In this document: one piece after another, positions 37,097 to 44,913 of the stretch
How the letters are laid out: every line of letters begins with the position of its first letter
Position numbering within the stretch: the stretch's first letter is position 1
Assembly (NCBI RefSeq): GCF_035917575.1
Contig: NZ_CP109090.1
Span: 1,860,001-1,924,000, forward strand
Source: Streptomyces sp. NBC_01788
GTDB lineage: Bacteria; Actinomycetota; Actinomycetes; Streptomycetales; Streptomycetaceae
DNA: 64,000 nt
Direction: 5' to 3'
Notes under the pieces: generated by a model
What the model was told of the DNA's origin: nothing
The model's input: only the letters and a program-made list of their open reading frames with translations
Database searches by the model: none
Program-made: the position numbers and the translations under genes

Positions 37097-38110
37097 TCAC
37101 GCGGCCAGCGTGCCCGGCATCACCGCCCGCGGCCCGAACCGGGCTCGCGCGCGGTCCGCGACCTCCTCGATACGGCGGATCTTCTCGTCGACGGGGTCGA
37201 AGGTGAGCTGGTGGGAGGCCTGTTCGGCGGATCCGAGGCCCTCGGCGCGCAGGGCGAGCGCACGGACCCGGGCACGCTGGAGGCCCAGCGCCTCGTACAG
37301 GGCGTACGCGGCGCCGGTCAACGCGGCCGAGTGCGCGGTCGGTTCGGCCAGCGTGCGGCTGCGGGTGGTGCTGGACCTTTCGGCGTAGCGCACGGTGAGT
37401 GTCAGGGTGCGGCAGACCTTGCCCAGGGAGCGCAGCCGGGAGCCCAGTTCCCCCGCGGCCGACAGCAGCGCCCTGCGGTGCCGGTCGGGGTCCAGTTCGT
37501 CCCGGTCGAAGGGGCGTTCCTCCGCGAGGATGGGGGTCCCCCCTGCTCGAGCGCAGCCGAGAACTTGGGGGAGGGAGACGGCGTTCGGTACCACCCGGCC
37601 GCGGTCGACGCCGTTCGCCTTCTCGTGCAGTTCACGGCCGGCCTTCGCGCCGACCAGGCGCTGGAGGGTCGACAGGGGCGCGGCGGCGATCCGGCCGAGG
37701 GTGTCGAGGCCGTACTCGTCCAGGGTGCGGGCCGTCGCCGCGCCGACTCCGGGCAGCGCGGTGACGGGCCGCTCGGCCAGAAACCCCGCCACGGCGTCCG
37801 GTTCGCCGGGCACCGAGCGCGTGAGTCCGGGCCGGGCGCCCTGCAGGGCCATGCGGGCCAGCATCGGGCCCGGTCCGGCGCCGATCACGCAGTCCACGCC
37901 GTGCAGCGCGAGGGTGCGGACCCGGATCACCGACGCCAGTTCGACCGCGTCGCGCCCGAAGTACCTTTCGGCGCCCCGCAGATCGGCCAGCGCCCCGTCC
38001 GGGGGCAGCGCCTCGACGACCGGGGTGAACTCCTCGAGAAGCCCGAGCAGCCCCGGCAGGGCGGCCTCGTACATCGGCGGCAGCTGGAAACGTACACAGA
38101 GAACCGTCAT
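37097..38110 (-). CDS. Y-family polymerase homologue, ImuB-like
   Basis: 337 residues with the DinB/ImuB architecture: palm/fingers-like N-terminus, helix-hairpin-helix PVTALPGVGAATARTL, and the little-finger region near RTLTLTVRYAERSSTTRSRTL. The N-terminal metal motif DxDxFFAxVE expected in active enzymes is replaced (VLCVRFQLPPMYEAAL), and the second carboxylate motif is also atypical (PDGALADLRGAERYFG). It therefore looks like ImuB, a catalytically inactive mutasome adaptor, rather than polymerase IV. ATG at 38110 overlaps the dnaE2 stop (ATGA). An in-frame repeat codes for an extra loop (LPQVLGCARAGGTPIL). Confidence 0.82.
   Translation of the reverse strand: MTVLCVRFQLPPMYEAALPGLLGLLEEFTPVVEALPPDGALADLRGAERYFGRDAVELASVIRVRTLALHGVDCVIGAGPGPMLARMALQGARPGLTRSVPGEPDAVAGFLAERPVTALPGVGAATARTLDEYGLDTLGRIAAAPLSTLQRLVGAKAGRELHEKANGVDRGRVVPNAVSLPQVLGCARAGGTPILAEERPFDRDELDPDRHRRALLSAAGELGSRLRSLGKVCRTLTLTVRYAERSSTTRSRTLAEPTAHSAALTGAAYALYEALGLQRARVRALALRAEGLGSAEQASHQLTFDPVDEKIRRIEEVADRARARFGPRAVMPGTLAA
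37531..37574. repeat. G-run hairpin repeat inserted in frame in the ImuB-like gene
   Basis: TGGGGGTCCCCCCTGCTCGA GCGCAGCCGAGAACTTGGGG then GAGG: outer arms of C/G runs and an inner CTCG(A)/CGAG pair. Related copies at 55617-55661, 55391-55424 and (divergent) 3970-4012. I recall the same family dispersed in many Streptomyces genomes, usually between genes. Here it is translated without breaking the frame. Confidence 0.8.
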
Positions 38111-41100
38111 CCCGCACTCCCTGGACTCTGGTGCCACAACTTCCTTCCACCCGGCGGACCTTCGCCCGCAGGACGCAGATCGGCCCAGGGGTGCATCTCG
38201 TACCCCGTGGACATGCGGATCGTCCGGCCGTGCGCGGGGGCGCCGTCGCCGGGCCGCTCCGGTGCCGGTTCGGCCAGGCGCGCCGCCACTTCGTCGAGTC
38301 CGCCCTCGGCGCGCAGTTCGGCGAGTTCGGCCAGGTTCCAGGCGGCGGCGCCCACCACGCTGACGCTGCGCGGGCCGCGCCGCTGCACCACGCCGCGCAC
38401 CAGCAGCAGCCAGGAGTGGAAGACGGTGTGCGCGCAGGCGTCGTGGGAGTCGTCGAAGAAGGCGAGGTCGACCAGTCCGGTGCCGTCGTCCAGCGTGGTG
38501 AAGACGACCCGTTTGCCGGACCGGATCGGCGGGGTCTGGGTGGCCGCCTTGGCGCCCGCGACCAGTACCGTCTCACCGTGCCGGGCCTCGCGCAGCCGGC
38601 GTGCCGGGATCACGCCCAGTTCGTCGAGGAACGTCCGGTGGTCGTCCATCAGGTTCCGCGAGACGTCCATGGACAGCACACCCAGCTCGGCGCTGAGCCG
38701 TTCGGCGTCGGACAGGTCGGGGAGGCCGGCCGCGGCCGTCTTCCTCCCTCCTGCCAAGGGCAGTTGGCCGCCGCCCGCGCCGCGGGCGCCGCGGTGCAGC
38801 TCGGTCAGGTGCAGTTGCAGGTCGCGGCGGTTGGCGCCGAACGCGTCCAGCGCGCCCACCTGGGCGAGCCGGGCGGCGATCGGGCGGCTGGGCCGGGCCC
38901 GCTCCCAGAAGTCGAGCAGCGAGGCGTAGGGCTGTCCGTCCGCGATGCGCGCCGCCTCGGCCTCGCTGATGCCGTGCACGTCGGAGAGGGCGAGCCGGAG
39001 TCCCCACATACCGGAGGAACCGGGCTTCGACTCAGGCACCAGTTCGATACGGTGGGCGACGCCCGACCGGTTCACGTCCAGCGGCAGGATCGGCACCCCG
39101 CGCCGCCGCGCGTCCGCCAGCAGCAGCCGCTTCGGGTACATCCCGGGGTCGTGCGTGAGCAGCCCGGCGTAGAAGGCGGCCGGGTGATGGGCCTTCAGCC
39201 ACGCCGACTGGTACGTCGGCACGGCGAAGGCGACCGCGTGCGCCTTGCAGAAGCCGTAGGAACCGAACGCCTCGATCACCTCCCAGGTGCGGTGAATCGT
39301 TTCCGCGTCGTACCCCTCGGCCGCCGCGTGCTGCGCGAACCACACCTTGATCCGCCCCTGCGACTCCGGGTCGGACAGCCCGCGCCGCACCCGGTCCGCC
39401 TCGTCGCGTCCGCAGCCGGTCATGAGGTGCAGGATGTGGATGATCTGCTCGTGGAAGACGACGACCCCGTACGTCTCCTCCAGCGGTTCCTCGAGGTCGG
39501 GATGCGGATAGCGCACCGGCGCCCGCCCGTGCCGTGCCTCGATGAACGGCCGCACCATGTCGGCGGCGACCGGGCCGGGCCGGAACAGGGAGATGTCGAC
39601 GACCAGGTCGTGGAACGTGGCCGGCTGGAGCCGGCCGACCAGGTCGCGCTGGCCCGGGGACTCGATCTGGAAGCAGCCGAGGGTCTCGGCGGAGCGGATG
39701 AGCCGGTACGTCGCCGGGTCGCCGGCCGGCAGGGAGTCCAGGTCGACCCGCTCCCCCGTGGTCCGCGCCACCTCCGCGACCGCGTGCGCCATCGCCGACT
39801 GCATCCGCACGCCCAGCACGTCCAGCTTGAGCAGCCCGAGGTCCTCCACGTCGTCCTTGTCGAACTGGGACATGGGGAAGCCCTCGCCGCTGGTGGGCAC
39901 GACCGGTGTACGGGACGGCAGGGAGGCGTCGGAGAGCAGGACCCCGCAGGGGTGCATGGCGACCCCGCGCGGCAGGGCGTCCAGGGCCTCGACCAGCTCC
40001 CACAGCCTGCCGTACCGGTCCCGCTCCCCCGCCAGCGCCCTGAGTTCGGGCAGCTCGTCGAGTGCCGCGCGGGCGTCGCGGGCGCGGATGTGCGGGAAGG
40101 ACTTGGCGATGCGGTCGATGTCGGCGGGGTCCATGGACAGGGCGGCCCCGACATCGCGGACGGCGTGCCGTACGCGGTACGTCTCCGGCATGGCGACGGT
40201 CGCGACCCGCTCGGTGCCGAACCGGCCGATGATCCGGCGGTAGACCTCCAGCCGGCGCGCGGACTCCACGTCGATGTCGATGTCGGGCAGGGCCGTGCGC
40301 CGCTTGGACAGGAAGCGCTCCATCAGCAGCCCGTGCTCGACCGGGTCGGCGTGGGCGATGCCGAGGAGATGGTTGACGAGGGAGCCGGCGCCGGAGCCGC
40401 GGGCGGCGACCCGGATACCCATCTCCCTTACGTCGTCGACGACTTGGGCGACGGTGAGGAAGTAGGTGGCGAAGCCGTGGTGGGCGATGATGTCCAGCTC
40501 CCGGTGCATCCGCTCCCAGTAGTCCCGGCGGCCCGCGTAGCCGTGCAGCACCATGCCCGCCGCCGCCCGGGAGGCGAGCACGCGCTGGGCGGTGCGGCGG
40601 CCGGCGCCGACGAGGTGCGGCTCGGGGAAGCGGACGGTGCCCAGGCCGAGGTCGTCCTCGGGGTCGACCAGGCACTCGGCGGCCGTGGTCCGGGTCTGCT
40701 CCAGCAGGCGGTGGGCGGCCCCGGGGCGGAATCCGGCGGCCTCCACGATCCGCTCGGCCGCGCGCAGCATGGCGTCCGGTTCCTTCAGCCAGGCCTCGCC
40801 GGAGTCCAGCTCCTTGGCCGGATCGATGGGGACGAGCCGGCGGGCGGCGTCCAGCACGTCGGCGACCGGGCCCTGCCCCGGGTCGGCGTACCGGACGGCG
40901 TTGCTGAGCACGGGCCGGATCCGCTGCTCGGCGGCGAAGCCGACGGTGCGGGCGGCCAGGCGCAGCGAGCCGGGTCCGGTGCCCGCGCGGCCGTGCCAGA
41001 CGGCCTCCAGACGCAGGGCGTCGCCGTAGGTCTCACGCCAGGGCACGAGGAGTTTCGCGGCCCGGTCGGGGCGGCCGGCGGCGAGGGCGCGGCCGATGTC

Positions 41101-41574
41101 GGAGTCGGGGCCGAGCAGGACGGTCAGGCCGTCGGCGCGGTCGCCGGGCCAGGGCAGCAGCGGGGTTCCCGGAGACGGGGACGCCCCCTGTGCGCGCGGG
41201 GCGGTGGGGCCGGCGTGGGCGGCGGTGACCAGGTGGCACAGATCGGCCCAGCCGCGGGCGCCGGCGCGGGCGAGGAAGGTGACGCGGGGAGCCGACTCGT
41301 CGACGAAGGCGCCTCCGCGCACGGGGGCACGGCGCCGGTCCCGGCGTACGGGGTCCATGGTCTCCACCGCCAGCTCCACGCCGAACAGCGGGCGGACGCC
41401 CGCCGCCGCGCAGGCCTTGGCGAAGCGGACCGAGCCGGCCAGGGTGTCGCGGTCGGTGAGCGCGAGCGCGTCCATGCCCCGTTCCGCGGCGCGCTCGGCC
41501 AGCCGCTCCGGGTGCGACGCGCCGTAGCGCAGGGAGAACCCGGAGGCGGTGTGCAGATGCGTGAAGTCCGGCAT
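38107..41574 (-). CDS. dnaE2: Error-prone DNA polymerase III alpha subunit DnaE2
   Basis: 1155 residues. The N-terminal PHP domain begins FTHLHTASGFSLRYGASHP. The polymerase palm has the acidic triplet PDIDIDVES near residue 430. Later come the helix-hairpin-helix and OB-fold (VLVAGAKAATQTPPIRSGKRVVFTTLDDGTG in parts), typical of DnaE2. Performs induced mutagenic synthesis across damage. The ATG at 41574 has GGGAGGTGCGG upstream; the in-frame GTG/ATG at 41589 is less suited. Coupled to the ImuB-like gene by ATGA; a LexA box lies 34-49 bp upstream of the start. Confidence 0.95.
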   Translation of the reverse strand: MPDFTHLHTASGFSLRYGASHPERLAERAAERGMDALALTDRDTLAGSVRFAKACAAAGVRPLFGVELAVETMDPVRRDRRRAPVRGGAFVDESAPRVTFLARAGARGWADLCHLVTAAHAGPTAPRAQGASPSPGTPLLPWPGDRADGLTVLLGPDSDIGRALAAGRPDRAAKLLVPWRETYGDALRLEAVWHGRAGTGPGSLRLAARTVGFAAEQRIRPVLSNAVRYADPGQGPVADVLDAARRLVPIDPAKELDSGEAWLKEPDAMLRAAERIVEAAGFRPGAAHRLLEQTRTTAAECLVDPEDDLGLGTVRFPEPHLVGAGRRTAQRVLASRAAAGMVLHGYAGRRDYWERMHRELDIIAHHGFATYFLTVAQVVDDVREMGIRVAARGSGAGSLVNHLLGIAHADPVEHGLLMERFLSKRRTALPDIDIDVESARRLEVYRRIIGRFGTERVATVAMPETYRVRHAVRDVGAALSMDPADIDRIAKSFPHIRARDARAALDELPELRALAGERDRYGRLWELVEALDALPRGVAMHPCGVLLSDASLPSRTPVVPTSGEGFPMSQFDKDDVEDLGLLKLDVLGVRMQSAMAHAVAEVARTTGERVDLDSLPAGDPATYRLIRSAETLGCFQIESPGQRDLVGRLQPATFHDLVVDISLFRPGPVAADMVRPFIEARHGRAPVRYPHPDLEEPLEETYGVVVFHEQIIHILHLMTGCGRDEADRVRRGLSDPESQGRIKVWFAQHAAAEGYDAETIHRTWEVIEAFGSYGFCKAHAVAFAVPTYQSAWLKAHHPAAFYAGLLTHDPGMYPKRLLLADARRRGVPILPLDVNRSGVAHRIELVPESKPGSSGMWGLRLALSDVHGISEAEAARIADGQPYASLLDFWERARPSRPIAARLAQVGALDAFGANRRDLQLHLTELHRGARGAGGGQLPLAGGRKTAAAGLPDLSDAERLSAELGVLSMDVSRNLMDDHRTFLDELGVIPARRLREARHGETVLVAGAKAATQTPPIRSGKRVVFTTLDDGTGLVDLAFFDDSHDACAHTVFHSWLLLVRGVVQRRGPRSVSVVGAAAWNLAELAELRAEGGLDEVAARLAEPAPERPGDGAPAHGRTIRMSTGYEMHPWADLRPAGEGPPGGRKLWHQSPGSAG

Positions 41575-41607
41575 CCGCACCTCCCGCACTCGCGAGCGTC
41601 ACCGCTC

Positions 41608-41623
41608 TCGAACATCCGTTCCC
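41608..41623. promoter_or_regulatory. LexA (SOS) box of dnaE2
   Basis: TCGAACATCCGTTCCC fits the actinobacterial consensus TCGAAC-N4-GTTCGA at 10 of 12 positions, with an intact GAAC-N4-GTTC core. Position 34-49 bp upstream of the dnaE2 start is right for repression. Confidence 0.8.
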
Positions 41624-41664
41624 ATCTCTCTCACCCCCACCATAAACCAATTTCCGAACGTGTG

Positions 41665-41680
41665 TGCGACATCCGTTCGA
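41665..41680. promoter_or_regulatory. Possible second, weaker LexA box
   Basis: TGCGACATCCGTTCGA: one half site (GTTCGA) is perfect and the other (TGCGAC) degenerate, with the same ATCC spacer as the stronger box 57 bp away. Cooperative binding would be possible. Confidence 0.4.
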
Positions 41681-41716
41681 GCGTCTCCCACCTGCGCAAA
41701 CACCCGGCGGTCACAC

Positions 41717-41748
41717 GAGAGCCCCGCCCTCGGGAGGGCGGGGCTCTC
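41717..41748. terminator. Perfect 15-bp hairpin after the streptogrisin D-like gene
   Basis: GAGAGCCCCGCCCTC-GG-GAGGGCGGGGCTCTC, placed 28 bp downstream of the protease stop and upstream of the dnaE2 promoter. Confidence 0.8.
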
Positions 41749-41776
41749 GCCGGTCACGGGGAGGCCGGGGCCGGGA

Positions 41777-42856
41777 TCAGCCGATCCGGGCGCCGGTCGC
41801 CGAGAGGGCCTCGGTGACCGGCTGGAAGAAAGTCACACCGCCCGAGGCGCAGTCGCCGCTGCCGCCGGAGGTGAGACCGATCGCGGTGTCGCCGTCGAAC
41901 AGGGAGCCGCCGCTGTCACCGGGCTCGGCGCACACATCGGTCTGGATCAGACCGCTGACCGTGCCCTCGGCGTAGTTCACGGTGGCGTTCAGACCGGTGA
42001 CCGTGCCGCTGTGCACCTGGCTCGTCGAACCGCTGCGGGTCACCTTCTCGCCGACGGTCGCGTCGCCCGCTCTGGCGATCGCCTGCGTCGAGCCGTTGTA
42101 GAGGTTCACCGTGCTCGGGTGGTCGACGCTCTCGGTGTACCGGACCAGGCCGAAGTCGTCGCCCGGGAAGCTGGACCGCTCGTTCTGGCCGATCACCGTG
42201 CCGCCGGCGTCCGACCAGGTGGAGATCGCCTCCGTGCAGTGGCCCGCGGTGAGGAAATAGGGCTGGCCGTCCTTGACCACGTTGAAGCCGAGCGAGCAGC
42301 GGCCGCCGGAGCCGGTGATCGCGTCACCACCCGCGACGAAGGGCTTGAACTCCCCCTTCGAACGCCTGAGTTCGGCCTTGGCGCCGAGCCCGTCGACGAC
42401 CTTGCCCAGCCTGGCCCACTCGGACCCGGAGACCGTGCTGTCGGCGGTGACGACGACCTTGTTGGTCACGGGGTCCGTCGCCCACGAGGTGCCGGGGATG
42501 GCCGCGTCCTTCTCCAGCGTGGTGCGGGCGCCGGTCAGTTCGGCGAGGGAGTTCCGTACGACTCTCGCCTTGGCGCCCGCCCGCTCGACGGTCTCGGCGG
42601 TGCTCGCGTCGAGCACGTTCACCACGAGGCTCTTCGTCGTGGCGTCGTAGTACGTGCCCGCGGCGTCGGAGCCGAGGTCCCGCACGAGCGTCGAGGCCAG
42701 CTTTCCGGCCGCCGCGGACGAAAGGGTCCGGGCCTCGGGGGCCTTGGCGGGTTCACTGGCGTTCGCACTCTGGAAGGTGAATCCCGCGACGAGCAGGGCG
42801 GCGACGCCCGCTCCCGCCACGGCCGCACGGCGTCCGGGTATGCGTCGATGCTTCAA
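41777..42856 (-). CDS. Secreted chymotrypsin-like serine protease, streptogrisin D/E-like
   Basis: 359 residues: signal peptide ([15 protein letters not shown]), a pro-region of about 130 residues that acts as folding chaperone in this family, then the mature S1E protease beginning near [10 protein letters not shown]. Catalytic triad His in FLTAGHCTE, Asp in [11 protein letters not shown], Ser in [10 protein letters not shown]; disulfide partners CSLG/GHC and VCAEPG/GDCASGG. TTG start at 42856 with AGGAGGACGTCAG upstream; no ATG gives a signal peptide. Paralogous to the next protease gene, probably from a tandem duplication. Confidence 0.93.
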   Translation of the reverse strand: MKHRRIPGRRAAVAGAGVAALLVAGFTFQSANASEPAKAPEARTLSSAAAGKLASTLVRDLGSDAAGTYYDATTKSLVVNVLDASTAETVERAGAKARVVRNSLAELTGARTTLEKDAAIPGTSWATDPVTNKVVVTADSTVSGSEWARLGKVVDGLGAKAELRRSKGEFKPFVAGGDAITGSGGRCSLGFNVVKDGQPYFLTAGHCTEAISTWSDAGGTVIGQNERSSFPGDDFGLVRYTESVDHPSTVNLYNGSTQAIARAGDATVGEKVTRSGSTSQVHSGTVTGLNATVNYAEGTVSGLIQTDVCAEPGDSGGSLFDGDTAIGLTSGGSGDCASGGVTFFQPVTEALSATGARIG

Positions 42857-43200
42857 CTGACGTCCTCCTGTGGGGGGTCGGCCCGACAGGTTGTGGGGAC
42901 CCGGCGAGCCGGAAGGCGGTTGAACGGCGCCCACTATTCCGATGCCCCCAGAGGCACACAAGGCCGAGTTCTGGACGTGTGTACGTCAACCGGCGTACTC
43001 CCCCTGCGTATCGGCCCGCGCGCCGAGATCACCACGGGAGCGTTCACGCAACATTCACAGCGCAAACACCAGAGGCGGGTGACCGGCGCCGTTCCACCAG
43101 GCCTGGTCCTGGCCCGAATTCGGCCCTCAGGGCGCGCGATCCACGAGGGGCGCCGAGCGTCGCTGACCCGCGCCCGGCGTATCGCGCGCGCACAACGGCG
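42857..43200. other. Upstream region between the two protease genes
   Basis: No gene seen. It holds the promoter region of the streptogrisin D-like gene, including the relatively A/T-rich ACATTCACAGCGCAAACACC at about 43053-43072 and a stretch ACTATTCCGATGCCC near 42932. The terminators of the other protease gene follow to the right. Confidence 0.4.
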
Positions 43201-43231
43201 AGCCCCCGCACGCCGGTCGCGTACGGGGGCT
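43201..43231. terminator. Hairpin upstream of the streptogrisin D-like promoter
   Basis: AGCCCCCG(C)ACGC / GCGT(A)CGGGGGCT with a small loop: about a 12-bp stem. Second of two hairpins after the streptogrisin B-like gene. Confidence 0.65.
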
Positions 43232-43247
43232 CTGCGCTGTCGGGCGC

Positions 43248-43272
43248 CGGGCCGCGCACATCGCGGCCCGGC
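43248..43272. terminator. Hairpin after the streptogrisin B-like gene
   Basis: CCGGGCCGCG-CACAT-CGCGGCCCGG, perfect 10-bp stem with 5-nt loop, 11 bp beyond the stop codon on the minus strand. Confidence 0.75.
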
Positions 43273-43283
43273 ACAGGGGGAGG

Positions 43284-44192
43284 TCAGCCGATGTGGACCC
43301 CGTACGCGCTCAGCGCGGCGGTGACCGGCTGGAAGAAGGTCGTGCCGCCGGAGGTGCAGTTGCCGCTGCCGCCGGAGGTCAGACCGTAGGCGATACCGCT
43401 GTTGGAGTACAGCGAGCCGCCGGAGTCACCGGGCTCGGCGCAGACCGTGGTCTGGATGAGGCCGTTGACGATCTCGCCGTTGCCGTAGTTGACCGTCGCG
43501 TTGAGGGCCGTGACCTTGCCGCTGTGGATGCCGGTCGTCGAGCCGCGCCGGTAGACGGTGGTGCCCACGGACGGCGTGGCCGCGCTGGTGATGTTCACGC
43601 TGCCCACGGCGCTCGGGTGGGCCACCGAGGTGTTGGTGTAGCGCACGATGCCGTAGTCGTGGCCGGGGAAGGAGGAGCCGGCCGTGGTGCCGAGCGTGGT
43701 CGAGTGACCGGAGTTCGACCACCAGGTGCCCGCGCCGTCGGTGCAGTGACCGGCGGTCAGGAAGTAGGAGTTGCCGCTGTTGTCCTTGACGTTGAAGCCC
43801 AGCGAGCAGCGCCAGCTACTCGCATAGATGGCGTCGCCGCCGGAGATGAGCTTGTTGAACTTCCCGGAGGCGTGCTTGATGGTCAGGGCAGCGGAGTTGG
43901 TCCCGGCCTGCCGCTGGATCCGGGCGATGTCGGCCTGGGAGACCGTGCTGTCGACGGTGACGACGACCCGGTTGGTCTTGCTGTCGACAGTCCAGGCGGT
44001 GCCCGGGATGTCGGCCTTGAGCACGGAGTCGCTCGCGGTGGTGAGCTGCGCCGCACTGAAGGTGGTGGGAGTGTCGGACGCGCTCGCGTTGGGGACTGCG
44101 AACGCGGCCGCGGCCACGAAACCGGAGGCGATGGCGATCAGCCGGGTCCGTCTCGTCATGCCGCCGAGGGGAGTGGTGCGCTTGATCCTCAC
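43284..44192 (-). CDS. Secreted chymotrypsin-like serine protease, streptogrisin A/B-like
   Basis: 302 residues, about the size of the SGPB precursor. Signal peptide ([20 protein letters not shown]), a shorter pro-region of about 75 residues, then mature [20 protein letters not shown], very close to streptogrisin B as I remember it. Catalytic His in [10 protein letters not shown], Asp in [11 protein letters not shown], Ser in [13 protein letters not shown] start at 44192 with GGAGGAACGACAA upstream. Broad-specificity extracellular proteolysis, normally kept inactive until the pro-region is removed. Confidence 0.95.
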   Translation of the reverse strand: MRIKRTTPLGGMTRRTRLIAIASGFVAAAAFAVPNASASDTPTTFSAAQLTTASDSVLKADIPGTAWTVDSKTNRVVVTVDSTVSQADIARIQRQAGTNSAALTIKHASGKFNKLISGGDAIYASSWRCSLGFNVKDNSGNSYFLTAGHCTDGAGTWWSNSGHSTTLGTTAGSSFPGHDYGIVRYTNTSVAHPSAVGSVNITSAATPSVGTTVYRRGSTTGIHSGKVTALNATVNYGNGEIVNGLIQTTVCAEPGDSGGSLYSNSGIAYGLTSGGSGNCTSGGTTFFQPVTAALSAYGVHIG

Positions 44193-44462
44193 TTGTCGTT
44201 CCTCCACAAAGGAAGTCGGGGGCCCGCGTGGGGTCGGGGCCCGTGAGGCGCAGTCAGCGGACGACTGTTCGGATTCCGAACATGCCGTGCCCCTGACAAG
44301 CGCTGTGGGGGAGTATTCGGCCGAACGACCGGTCGGCGCAAGGGCGCCTTTCGGCCGTGCGGCCATGCGCGATTCGAGTGAACCAAGAGTGATCAGGGCC
44401 AATTGACGTGTGGTCGGCAACGGGAGGACGGCCTCGGGCCGGACCGCGTTTCCCGGCCGCGG
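44193..44462. other. Promoter side of the protease gene, no gene seen
   Basis: 270 bp containing the streptogrisin B-like promoter region, with T/A-rich words such as GAGTGAACCAAGAGTGATCA near 44376-44396. The right end has the palindrome CACGACGTCGTG (about 44464-44475). Confidence 0.4.
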
Positions 44463-44807
44463 TCACGACGTCGTGGCCGCCGCGCCCCATATGGCCTCGC
44501 GGTGCCGTCCGAACCGGCACTCGCCCAGGTCGGCCCGTCCGGCCGGCACCGGCCGGACGTCGCCGGCGGCGTGCCGCGCCCGGCCGCCGAAGGGCCGCTC
44601 GCCGAGGGCCGGTTCGTCCGCTCCGGCAGCGGCGGCCGCGACCGTCGCGCCCTTCGCCGTCCAGGCTCGCGGGGTGTCCGGAACTCGATGTTCCGGATGG
44701 CCCCCGAGCCCGCTCGCGCCGATCGGCGCGAGCGGGTCACGAAGCGCCGACGCCGCCTCCATGCGGTGCCGGCGCCCCTGCTTCCACTGATCGGACGGGT
44801 CCATCAT
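44463..44807 (-). CDS. Possible hypothetical protein (114 aa)
   Basis: Minus-strand frame MMDPSDQWKQGRRHRMEAAS... ending REAIWGAAATTS, with about 87% G/C third positions and a weak GAAGGG site 9-10 nt upstream. No family recognised. Two perfect palindromes (44536-44559 and 44709-44736) lie inside it, which is unusual for coding DNA, and the opposite strand also has long open frames, so this may be non-coding. Confidence 0.28.
   Translation of the reverse strand: MMDPSDQWKQGRRHRMEAASALRDPLAPIGASGLGGHPEHRVPDTPRAWTAKGATVAAAAAGADEPALGERPFGGRARHAAGDVRPVPAGRADLGECRFGRHREAIWGAAATTS
44536..44559. repeat. 24-bp palindrome (11-bp stem, 2-nt loop)
   Basis: CGTCCGGCCGG-CA-CCGGCCGGACG. Function unknown; could be a hairpin or protein-binding site. 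Confidence 0.6.
44709..44736. repeat. Perfect 28-bp palindrome
   Basis: CCCGCTCGCGCCGA followed by its exact reverse complement TCGGCGCGAGCGGG, no loop. Located between the DUF5685 gene and the protease gene; it might act as a terminator for DUF5685 (178 bp past its stop) or as an operator. Confidence 0.7.
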
Positions 44808-44913
44808 GAGATGAGCCCTTCCATGCGCGGCCCGGCGGCCAAACCCCGCCGCCGCCCACCGCACGGACCCGAAGCCCGGGCCGGAAGCCCGTCACGGTCG
44901 GCCGCGAGCGCGA

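Noticed and set aside
41654..41669. CCGAACGTGTGTGCGA considered as a third LexA box
   Set aside because: Right half GTGCGA departs too far from GTTCGA and it overlaps the weak box at 41665.
38131..41817. A 1228-codon plus-strand open frame opposite dnaE2
   Set aside because: Antisense shadow of dnaE2; composition is Gly/Val/Arg/Gln-rich without motifs.
42857..43283. Considered a missing small gene or mobile element between the two proteases
   Set aside because: Contains promoter region and two hairpin terminators only; no terminal repeats or coding frame.
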